Shown here in pieces: positions 55,818-64,000 of a DNA stretch of 64,000 bases. Source of the stretch: Brachionus plicatilis (taxonomy: Eukaryota; Rotifera; Eurotatoria; Ploima; Brachionidae); contig QEOQ01000359.1 in assembly GCA_010279815.1 (NCBI GenBank), positions 648,688 to 712,687 of the forward strand, in the 5' to 3' direction. Every line of letters begins with the position of its first letter. Position 1 is the stretch's first letter. The position numbers were made by a program, and so were the translations under genes. The notes beneath the pieces were generated by a model. It had not been told where the DNA came from and ran no database searches. It saw only the letters and a program-made list of their open reading frames with translations.

Positions 55818-56158
55818 ATTTTCTATCTTTTATTAAATATTTTCTTTATATTATTATTTAGAAAAGATGTTTATCTACAATTAGAAAAAATGGAAAATAA
55901 AAATTTTTTTTCATTTATCTATTGTTTATTTGAAATGGCTACAAATTAATTTAGTAGCAAATTTATTGAATCAAATAATAAAATTGAAAATAAAAAGTAG
56001 CAAATTTAATTATATAGTTTTTTTTTTGATAGTTTATTTAGTATATCTGAGTAATTAAACTCCTTTCTTCATTGTTAGAAAAATTTTTAAATAGTGTTAG
56101 AGTTTAAATAATTTCAAAAAGAACAAATGACAAATACATTTTAAAAAAGTTACAAGCT

Positions 56159-57015
56159 TTAAACTGTCCACTGCTGCAAATTCTTTAAGACAATTGACAA
56201 GGGGGTTCTAAAGTCAGGTATTCTTGAGCTTTCAACAAAGACATCAACGTATTCTTTCGAAAGGCTTGTTATCAAAGTGTTTTTGTGACCGAAACAATTT
56301 TTTAAATATCTAATAAATAGTTTTTCTAGCCTTAACTTTATTGGATCTAATTTAATTTCTTCAAGAAAGTTATAAAAAATTTGCGACGGGGTGTCAAAGG
56401 GGAGACGGTAAAAAGACTTGATAGAGATATTTTGAAGTACTTGTAACCTCTGGATATTTGTTTTTGAGACTAGTTTTATAGTTTAAAAAAACTATAATTT
56501 ACAATTGAACCTATGAGAGCATTATAAACTCCTACTAAAGTTTTACCATTGAGTTTCCATGATTTATGGGACAGAATTTTGATAATATTTAGTCTATCTT
56601 GACACCTAGACCGGATAAACTCGATTTGAGAGTTAAAACATAAGCTTTCATCAAATTTTATACCTAAAAAAATTGGGGAATCACAGTATGGAATTTTCTC
56701 GCCAAGAAGATTAAAAACTAGATCCTGATTTTTTTGAAGAATTTCCAGAAGAAATTACACAGCACTTATCGGGAGCCTTTTTTGTCTTTATTTGTAGAGC
56801 CAAGTTTCGACTTTTTTCAAGTAGCTATTTATAACTTTGGAAATGTTACCATATTTCTTAAATATGAAGAAGGTGACTAAATCATCTGCAAATAATAATG
56901 AGTAAGAATTGTTTTTTGTTCATGTTTTGGTACGTCATTAATAAAAATTGAAAATAAAAGAGGGCTAATAACGGCACCCATTGGGGACGCCAGTTGCTAT
57001 TTCTCCACAAATAGA
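56159..57015 (-). pseudogene. Non-LTR retrotransposon (LINE) reverse transcriptase fragment
   Basis: Reading on the minus strand through frameshifts, the order is GVPNG, then GAVISPLLFSIFINDVPKHE, then SYSLLFADDLVTFF (the catalytic FADD box), then a degenerate thumb. The end reads LQVLQNISIKSFYRLPFDTP and LRLEKLFIRYLKN and stops at TAA 56,159-56,161. This is the palm-to-C-terminal part of a jockey/CR1-like reverse transcriptase. At least three frame changes and several stops make it dead. The 5' part and the endonuclease are missing. Confidence 0.75.
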
Positions 57016-57235
57016 CTCAAAATTATTTAATTTGATAAAAAACTATAATAAATAGTAGTTAAAAAAATATTAACAAAAAAAATCACACACTTAAGCAAAA
57101 AAAAACTTCATTAATTTTTATTTTTTTAGTCTTTTTATTTCCAAATAACTTTTGCATGTAGATTTAGTTGCGTGATACTCGACTTCTGTAGATGTAAACA
57201 TGTGAAGATCTTTTGATTTTTAATAATAATAATAA

Positions 57236-57292
57236 TAGGAGGATATTTTAGACGGACTGGTTGGAAGCGAGCTACTTCCTTTCAGCCCCCTT
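57236..57292 (-). repeat. SINE-like short repeat, minus orientation
   Basis: On the minus strand it reads GGGGCTGAAAGGAAGTAGCT, then CGCTTCCAACC, a diverged member of the GGCTGAAAAGAAGG family. It follows the LINE fragment and an (AAT)n run. Confidence 0.35.
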
Positions 57293-57839
57293 TCAAGATT
57301 GTGTATTTTTGATTAAATAGAATTAAATAAAAATAAAAAATAAGACAGAACAAAAATAATAACTAAAAAAAAAAAAGCAAAATTTAAATATTAAATGTTT
57401 ATATGAATTTAGTTTTTAGTTTTCTTTTCATTTCTTCGCTCTCACTTTCTATTCGTTTGTTCACCTTAAGCCATTCGAATCCACAAGTCCATTGCCGTAA
57501 TGAAATTTCTGGTTGATTGATACTCAGAATTAATTAATTTATCACCAATTAACAAATTTTCAGCTTATTTTAGAGCCAAATAATTTAACTTTTCAACTCA
57601 ATATTTTAGCTATTAATTAAATATATTTGCTATTAACATATTAATTAAACAATTCCATAATATTTTTACTACTGTTATTTTTTGCTACTAAATAATATTC
57701 ATTAGGCACTTTGTTAATACTCAATTCAATCAACCCAAACGTTTTAAAACGCCATTTGACCTGTATCACGAAATTCACACAAACTCAATCTAAATTTTAT
57801 TTATTTACACAAAAATTTTTTATTTATTTAATTTTGTAA

Positions 57840-57932
57840 AAAGCTCCCAAGCATGAGGGTTTAAACGAAGGCTATTGCCATTCGAACGAACCCTGGGTTT
57901 TCCCAAAACTATTTAAAAAAAAAAAAAAAAAA
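57840..57932 (+). repeat. SINE-like short repeat with poly(A) tail
   Basis: AGCTCCCAAGCATGAGGGTT, then AACGAAGGCTATTGCCATTC and GAACGAACCCTGGG, ending in about 18 consecutive A. The poly(A) tail points to retroposition. The reverse complement of the GAAGGC…CATTCG core is found at 59,050-59,090. Confidence 0.45.
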
Positions 57933-58037
57933 TATTCATTTTTATTACTTGATTCATCAAATTAACTACTCTATTAAATAGCAACCTATTTATTAATCTC
58001 AGAGATGTTAAAAATGTTAGAGCTCTATGATTAATAG

Positions 58038-58185
58038 CAGAGTTGTTTAAGAGTTCCAAAAAAAAATCCGAGTCTGGACTTTAAAAATTTTTTTTTAAAA
58101 AAATTCAAGTCTTTGGCCGGACTTTTGAAAAAAAAAAGTTCGGACTTGGACTTGACTTAAGACTTGTGACTTTTAAACAACTCTG
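58038..58185. mobile_element. 148-bp hAT-type MITE
   Basis: The ends are CAGAGTTGTTTAAGAGTTCC and GTGACTTTTAAACAACTCTG. The flanks ATTAATAG and ATTAATAA form a near-perfect 8-bp target duplication. It is in the same family as 2,900-3,129. Confidence 0.75.
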
Positions 58186-58404
58186 ATTAATAAGTAAATT
58201 AAATCAAATTTCAATGTGATAAGATTCCAAAAGTAACTAACATTTATTTTTTTAAAAAATAAATTCGAAACATCGCACTTTTTTAAGGCTTTTTCAAAAT
58301 TGGATGAAAATTTTCTTTAAAAGATGAAAAAATACATTATATTAAAATAAAAACATATTAAAATTTACTATAAATTACAGTTAAAAAAAAAATTATTCCT
58401 TACA

Positions 58405-58480
58405 GGATGGCTGAAAAGAAGGTATTACGCCGTTCGAAGCTTTCAAGAGGAACTTCCCTCTAAATTACATTTTTAATAAA
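58405..58480 (+). repeat. SINE-like short repeat with Pol III-like A and B boxes
   Basis: TGGCTGAAAAG fits the tRNA A-box pattern TRGYNNANNNG, and 13 bp later GTTCGAAGC fits the B-box core GWTCRANNC. The conserved end CCCTCTAAATT and an A/T tail follow. Other copies are at 41,376, 43,110 and, more diverged, 57,236 and 57,840. The A-B spacing is shorter than in a tRNA, so Pol III origin is only a suggestion. Confidence 0.45.
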
Positions 58481-58502
58481 TAATAAACAGTATAAAATTA
58501 AA

Positions 58503-58703
58503 TTAAAAAAGTAATGGCGGGTGCTCCTGGAACGAAAGAAGAAGTAGATCGGCATATCTTGATTCAAAGGCCGCTTTATTTTCTTCCACCAGTTTGACAA
58601 TCAAAGGAACAGAATGACTCAGTCCTCCCACAGTTAAAATTTCTGTGGACCAAATCTGAGCAAGTTCTGGTAGCAAAAGAAATACACGACTACTGAACAA
58701 CAC
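58503..58703 (-). pseudogene. Transposon-like coding remnant (GLSHSVPL family), second location
   Basis: It reads LPELAQIWSTEILTVGGLSH, then SVPLIVKLVEENKAAFESRY, then ADLLLL. The core matches the remnant at 2,520-2,765. Possibly a hAT transposase segment, unproven. Confidence 0.3.
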
Positions 58704-58899
58704 ATCATCTAGTACAAAACAAAAATTCGTAACCCCCTTGGACTCTAATAGAAATGACTTAAACTCTAGTCTAAAGTAGCCAATTTGTCAACACTAATTT
58801 TTAATTAACTTCTACTTATTTTTATTCCTTTCTACTTTTTTAAAAATCCTGTAAATGTCAAACTTTTTTTCTCTAATTTAACATTTAATTTTATTTTAT

Positions 58900-59090
58900 T
58901 TTTTTTAGATTAATCTTGAGCTACAATTCGTTTTAAACGAAAGCGAAAGTTATTCGGACGAACCGAGGGACTACTTCATTTTATACTTTTAATAAAATAA
59001 ATAATTATGGATCTGTCTTTATTATTAATTATTAAAAAATATAATTTTGGGTTACCCCTGGGTTTGTCCGAATGGCTTTTGCCTTCGTTT
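58900..59090. repeat. Repeat fragments bordering the assembly gap
   Basis: About 58,935-58,975 reads TAAACGAAAGCGAAAGTTAT, then TCGGACGAACCGAGGGAC. About 59,050-59,090 is the inverted form of the core at 57,865-57,905. The gap probably reflects collapse of these repeats. Confidence 0.4.
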
Positions 59091-59220
59091 NNNNNNNNNN
59101 NNNNNNNNNNNNNNNNNNNNNNNNNNNNNNNNNNNNNNNNNNNNNNNNNNNNNNNNNNNNNNNNNNNNNNNNNNNNNNNNNNNNNNNNNNNNNNNNNNNN
59201 NNNNNNNNNNNNNNNNNNNN
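59091..59220. other. Assembly gap (130 N)
   Basis: A run of 130 undetermined bases directly after a dispersed repeat. Any reading frame drawn across it is meaningless. Confidence 1.
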
Positions 59221-61605
59221 AGTTAATCATTTGACTTGTTTCGGTTTGATCGGACTCTTAAAAGTAAAGCTTTTTGCTTTAGCTCAAAATGTACCAAGAA
59301 ATAAGAAGGGTTTTTTTAAAATACAAAAAATTTATTCAATATCGTTTGTTTAGTAAAAGCGATTGAATTTATAGATTGTATTTCTTTTTCAATTTAAACT
59401 TTTACTTGATTAGTTAATTGGGATAACTGAAATTGAACAAAAATATTTCCTTTTTTGAAAAATAAAAATTAAAAGATAAAATTAAATCTTAAAAAAAAAC
59501 TTAACATACTTTAATTTTGACCGCCAATTTTTCCTATTTAAAAATCAATCGAATCAACTAACAAATTCCATCTTATTGATTTTTTATCTTTTTTATTCTT
59601 TATACATGAAAAATAATTATTATAGCAAAGAGTGTTTAGTTTTAGTTTTAGTGTTGCAATTTTTTTGTTTAATTTCTTCTAAATTACAGTACCTTTATAG
59701 ATGGGAACCTTTTTTTGATTTTTTTCAATATGTTTTAATCTAAACTAAAATTTATGAAAATTAAAATGAAGATTGTAAGCACCAAAGTGCACAACTATTT
59801 AAATATTCTCTTTAGTTTTTGTTTCATTAAAATTTATTTTTAAAATATATATTTTTACATTGTTAGCAAACAATGTTTTGTTTATCTTCAAATATTGTTT
59901 TTTTATGTTGGATATTTAATTTGATTAAAGCAAACATTTTTGAAAATGATTTCAGACAGTTAAGTTGAATTGACAAACGTCAGCAAATTTACAAGTTTAT
60001 CTAGCACATCTTGCTTGCAAATTGATATCTTAATGGATCCAAGCAATTTTTTGCGAATAAAAAAGATGCAAAAATCTAATTAATTTTTAATGTAATTTTT
60101 CTTATATGAATTATTTAAGCGAATATTTTTTATTAATTAAATCCTTCTTAAATTTTAAAATTGCCTAATGGGATTAATTGAAGCAAAGTTAGCACTATCG
60201 GCATATTTTTTCATGAATTAAAAAAATATCGCTTTGATGAAAATTTAAAAAAAAAGACCAACCTTGGACTTAATTGTAAAAAGATAAAATCAAAAAGAAA
60301 CGTATTGAAAAAAATAGGATTTGTGAAAAAATATTTTTCAAAATTTTAGTTTATAAAATGAAGCTCATTAAGAGATGTTATTTCAGAAATTTTTAAATTC
60401 AAATGATCAAATTTCATAATTTTAATTAATTTTTAATTTCAACAAAGGTAATGTTTAAATGGAAAATTGTTTAGGTAAAATGATTGATCAAATTTCAAAA
60501 GGGTGCATCAAATATCGCATTGTGTAAATAAATGGTTTCATAAGTCAACCATTCTCCACTGTTATTAGAATATTTTAATTAAATTTTTATAGTCTTCCAC
60601 TTTGGATTTAGATTTTAGATAATAGAAGTTTGTTGAATGGATTCAAATTTTTGGCAAATTATTTGGATAGAAGCATTCGAACATGATGTTTAATATTTAA
60701 ACTTATCGTTTATTTGTTTAACTTAGAATAACTCAATTTAAAATAGTTTAACAATAGTTTTAAATATTAATAAAATCGATTGATTGATGAATGATTAAAA
60801 ATTATTCTATTCAATGCATAAATGGGCGTACAAATAAAAAAATAATAGATGACAACAAAGAATTCCAAAGTTGATTTTGTTCAATTTTATTCAATTAATA
60901 TTTAATGATTTGGACTAATTGATTTTTATTTTTTCTTAGCAGATAATCAGTTCGCAAAGAAAAACAACTCTTGCGTTAAGTTCCGTATATAAATAGGCTA
61001 AAATTTTTTCATTTATAAAGTTTAAGTAAAAATCAAATTAGCATTAGTTTTAGAGATACTTTGAGGCCAAATTAATTTTTTGTCCTTAATTTTTCACTGT
61101 ATTTTAGTTGATAAATGTCAAAAAATAATTTGGCAAAATGAATTCAGAGTTAGACCATCAATTAAGATCCAAAGTGAATTTGTTCCTCAAATTAACTTAG
61201 TTTTCCATTTAAATAATGTATTGTGGGTTTTTGAAAGCATGCACTAAAAATTAATGATTTCAAAATGAGATTAAATATTTTATTTCCTTTTTCATATAAA
61301 ATTATTTAATGATTTCTTATTATCAAAAAATTTCAATTGACTTAAACATTGTCAAAAAAATAAGGTTAGTTTGAATTCAAAATTTGATTTAAACTAATTT
61401 GAGTTCATTAGACTCTTAGGGGATTCTTTTTAAATTCTTTGATTTTCAAGCAATTAATTTTTTTAAATTTTAAATTTCGCTCCTAATCAGTTACTCGGTA
61501 ATTTTAATTAATTTAAAAAGAATAAATATTTAAACAATTTCTAATAAAATTTCAATATTAATTTTAGATATTGTCTTAATTAAACAACAACAAAAAAAAG
61601 GAAAA
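59221..61605. other. AT-rich interval upstream of the first NPF gene
   Basis: About 2.4 kb with no credible exon or transposon. A possible 3' splice site (TTAATTTTAG) at about 61,559-61,568 suggests that the first NPF gene has a spliced 5' leader exon somewhere upstream. Confidence 0.4.
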
Positions 61606-62019
61606 ATGTTCGCAAAAAGTGGATTTTTAAAAGATTTTAGCAATATATCCAAATATTCGGCAGCTTTAATATTATTTTTAATCGTTGTTTCTATGTGCGA
61701 AAATGTAGGAGCCATGGATAATCAATATTCAGATCTTCCACCACCACCAGCCAAGCCAGAGAGATTCACCAGTAAGCAGCAATTAAAGGAATACTTGGTT
61801 AAATTGCACGAATACTACGCCATTATCGGTCGACCACGCTTCGGTCGATCTCAAAACCTATTCAATGAAAATATTCAAAGCTCTGAGTTAGGCACAGATG
61901 CCAAAGAGAACTTGATCCCAGTTACTTTGGCTATCAACGTCATGGACTTTAATGGAGATGGATTTCTCACCAAAAAAGAACTTCGCAATTTCGTTAAATT
62001 GGTTGAAGACTATTTGTAA
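61606..62019 (+). CDS. NPF: Neuropeptide F precursor 1, with C-terminal EF-hand loop
   Basis: A 137-aa precursor. Residues ~20-36 (ALILFLIVVSMCENVGA) are a secretory signal with an unusually long N-terminal extension. The predicted peptide runs from about residue 37 to 79, with PPPPAKPERF, the amphipathic LKEYLVKLHEYY helix, and a C-terminal GRPRF followed by G-R (amide donor plus cleavage site). This gives RPRF-amide, the signature of invertebrate NPF, the homologue of vertebrate NPY acting through a G-protein-coupled receptor in feeding and related behaviour. The C-terminal flank (residues 82-137) is unusual: it contains DFNGDGFLTKKE (114-125), a textbook 12-residue EF-hand calcium loop with D, N, D, G, L and E in place, between helices LIPVTLAINVM and LRNFVKLVEDYL. 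It has one uninterrupted exon; the ATG is the first in frame. AATAAA-like signals lie at 62,129 and 62,140. Confidence 0.88.
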   Translation: MFAKSGFLKDFSNISKYSAALILFLIVVSMCENVGAMDNQYSDLPPPPAKPERFTSKQQLKEYLVKLHEYYAIIGRPRFGRSQNLFNENIQSSELGTDAKENLIPVTLAINVMDFNGDGFLTKKELRNFVKLVEDYL

Positions 62020-63666
62020 GTGATAAATAAATGAATTTCTTAAATTTTAATACATAGAAAAATGTACTCTGTGTGAAACAAATTCACAATTTTTTGTTGT
62101 TGTATCTCTTTTGTTTAGTCAACTTGAATAATAAATCTAAAATAAATTTTTTAATAAAATATTCAAATTAAGTGTTTTTGAATTTTTTCTTTATTAAATT
62201 GTCAAGAGGCAAAAAAAGTTGTTTACGTATTTAATCAAAATGAAACAAAAATTAAAACATTTTGGAAGACTTCGGCAAATTTTAAATTTTAATTAAAATG
62301 TTCAAGAGAACGACATTCTTAATTTTTTTTCCAAGTAAAAATTGTGAAACCGTAAACTTTAATTATGAAAGACATCAAATAATCTAGTCTAAGACAAATC
62401 ATGAAAAGAATTTAAGATTTTAAGAAGCTTGTCAAATTAGGAATATCAAAATAAATTAATGTATCTATATTTTATCTATAATACATTTCATTTAAATTCT
62501 GATTACATTTTATTAAATTATGATCAAGACTGAAACAATTATAAAAAACTGCCAGTCTAGCAATGGGATGAGTTTAATTGGTATTTGGCAGGAAATTCAA
62601 AAATAAGAGAAAAATTAATCGACTCGGTTTCAAAAAATTAAATTTCCTCTTAAAACAAAAAAAATCGAAATTATTTTTTTGTATACATTAGAAAATAATA
62701 AAAAGAATCTCGAAAAATCAGATTTCTAATAACCATTTTACATTTATTTATAAATTCAGGAGGTATTTGCCAAAATTTTAGTTATTAATCTTTATGTTTT
62801 CTCCTAATTAAAATTTAAATCAAAAAATTATTTTGTAAGAAGAAATTTCTAAAAAAAATCTTACTCTAGTCTTATTAGAATTAGTTGAGTAGATTTTTGA
62901 ATCTACTGATGAGCTAATCTATGATTTAGTAAAAGAAAATTATAAATAATTAATAGTCATGAAATCCGAAGTAAAAAATCAATTTTGTGGGCTGAAAATT
63001 TTCAAGTACTTGTCAATATTTATTCAATAAATCAGTCAAATATATGAGATAAAAAAATATTAAATTTTTTTGTTAGAAAAATTTTTATTTAATTACAAAA
63101 ATTAATTTTGAAAATGTTTTTGAAAACTGGGTTTAATTTCGAGTTGCAATAATTAGAAAATGAGGTTTTCACACTTTTCAAACTCATTTTTTTTTGCAGT
63201 CGTTACTTGAGCTTCAGCTTTAAATTAATTACTAAATTTTTTGTATGAAAAAAAAAAAGAAGAATTGATTAACCGAAATTAAAATATTTAGAAAGGATAT
63301 GATACTGTCATGGCTACAATATCATCCCGTTATTTAGCTAAATGACTACTGTTCCAGATAAGAAATGTTTTAAAATTTCAACTCGAACAGTATAAATTAA
63401 TTAAGCAAACAATTTCTACGGCAAATTTGGCTTGAGATTTTTGTTTTTATTTTGGAATCAAAAATTTTCTTAGGTGAAATAAAAATTAGTAAAAAAAATA
63501 ATTTTATGGTTCAATCACGCGATTGCGTTGTTACTTTATTTTAATGATTTTTTTCTGTTAGTAATCTGAAAATTAAAGCTTTCGAAATTCTAGAATAATT
63601 CAAATCGATTAAGATATTTTTTTCAACTAGATATTAAATTATTTTTAAAGATAAACAGTACAAAGA
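62020..63666. other. Spacer between the two NPF genes
   Basis: About 1.65 kb of AT-rich DNA without a recognisable exon, RNA or transposon. It holds the 3' end of the first gene and the promoter or leader of the second. Confidence 0.4.
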
Positions 63667-63942
63667 ATGCATGTGAAAATTTTTCTCCCAATTTTGTTTG
63701 GTTTAATTCTTTGTCAACTAATAGCCGAAACAGTATCGTTCGGTATTAGAGACACGTCGGACGAAATGCCCGAGCGACCAGCTGTTTTTAAGAGCAAAAA
63801 AGAGCTGATTGATTACATTAAACGAGTAAACGAATATTATGGAAAGGTTGGACGACCAAGATTCGGAAAGCGCAACTATCCATTATTTGGAAGCAAATTT
63901 AATCAGCAGTATAGAGACTCAAACGAATGGAATTTTAATTAA
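63667..63942 (+). CDS. NPF: Neuropeptide F precursor 2
   Basis: A 91-aa precursor in the same orientation as the gene at 61.6 kb. A signal peptide (IFLPILFGLILCQLIAETVS) is followed by an NPF peptide with PERPAVFKSKKELIDYIKRV, then NEYYGKVGRPRF. Residues 67-69 are G-K-R, the standard amidation and dibasic cleavage site. A short C-terminal flank (NYPLFGSKFNQQYRDSNEWN) has no EF-hand. It is shorter and more conventional than its neighbour, so the pair looks like an old tandem duplication with divergence of the flanking peptide. A polyadenylation-like AATAAA follows at about 63,947. Conserved prolines and the YY…RPRF spacing make the family assignment secure. Confidence 0.9.
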   Translation: MHVKIFLPILFGLILCQLIAETVSFGIRDTSDEMPERPAVFKSKKELIDYIKRVNEYYGKVGRPRFGKRNYPLFGSKFNQQYRDSNEWNFN

Positions 63943-64000
63943 CTTAAATAAAAATTATCTCGTATGAATTGACCTAATGAACAAATTGTGAACCAGTTTA

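Noticed and set aside
58976..59353. Frames crossing the N run
   Set aside because: They consist largely of undetermined residues.
1..64000. Bacterial-type operons, ribosome binding sites, riboswitches, or tRNA genes
   Set aside because: The window is clearly eukaryotic (spliced metazoan genes); I found no cloverleaf with proper A and B boxes.

Overview
This is animal nuclear DNA: very AT-rich (roughly three quarters A+T by eye), with GT-AG introns that are mostly about 50 bp long and a few of 0.3-6 kb, widely spaced genes, and dense remains of DNA transposons. The recognisable genes are metazoan: a PHACTR protein, an Ig-domain receptor tyrosine kinase, delta-tubulin, citramalyl-CoA lyase (CLYBL) and two neuropeptide F precursors ending in RPRF-amide. 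The base composition, mini-introns, RPRF-type NPF and transposon mix suggest a small spiralian invertebrate. A monogonont rotifer such as Brachionus is my best guess, but this is an inference and not a match.

Layout. Positions 1-23,789 are a tandem segmental duplication, all on the minus strand. Each unit carries CLYBL followed by a membrane-anchored SAM methyltransferase. Copy A runs off the left edge. Copy B (14,953-17,483) has a nonsense-mutated CLYBL but an intact methyltransferase. Copy C (23,448-23,789) is only a broken 3' piece of CLYBL. Many transposons inserted after the duplication, so one copy often supplies the empty site for the other. They include a 1.5-kb Tc1/mariner foldback element with a TA duplication, a 3.75-kb ISL2EU/Harbinger-like element with 817-bp inverted repeats and a nearly intact transposase, hAT-type MITEs, and elements with 9-bp target duplications. 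One older mariner predates the duplication and survives as an N-terminal part in copy A and a C-terminal part in copy B.

Positions 23,790-29,480 hold almost nothing recognisable. A three-exon PHACTR gene follows (29,539-38,271, plus strand; 834 aa as joined here) with a 5.9-kb second intron. Positions 38.9-44.1 kb are a graveyard of Mutator-like elements (MULEs): at least five separate MULE coding remnants, several in elements flanked by 9-bp duplications and with terminal repeats built from a short motif particular to each element. A seven-exon receptor tyrosine kinase lies on the minus strand (46,659-50,170; about 901 aa: signal peptide, three Ig domains, one TM segment, kinase). After a 4-kb empty stretch come a locally GC-rich possible structured RNA (about 54,190-54,290) and an intronless delta-tubulin gene (54,462-55,817, plus strand).

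Positions 56.1-59.2 kb contain a frameshifted LINE reverse transcriptase fragment, several copies of a short SINE-like repeat, a hAT MITE and a 130-bp assembly gap. The window ends with two plus-strand neuropeptide F genes (61,606-62,019 and 63,667-63,942). The first encodes a canonical EF-hand loop downstream of its amidated peptide, which I regard as the most unusual protein feature here. The single-copy genes have no obvious joint pathway; the window is a set of unrelated genes separated by transposon debris.
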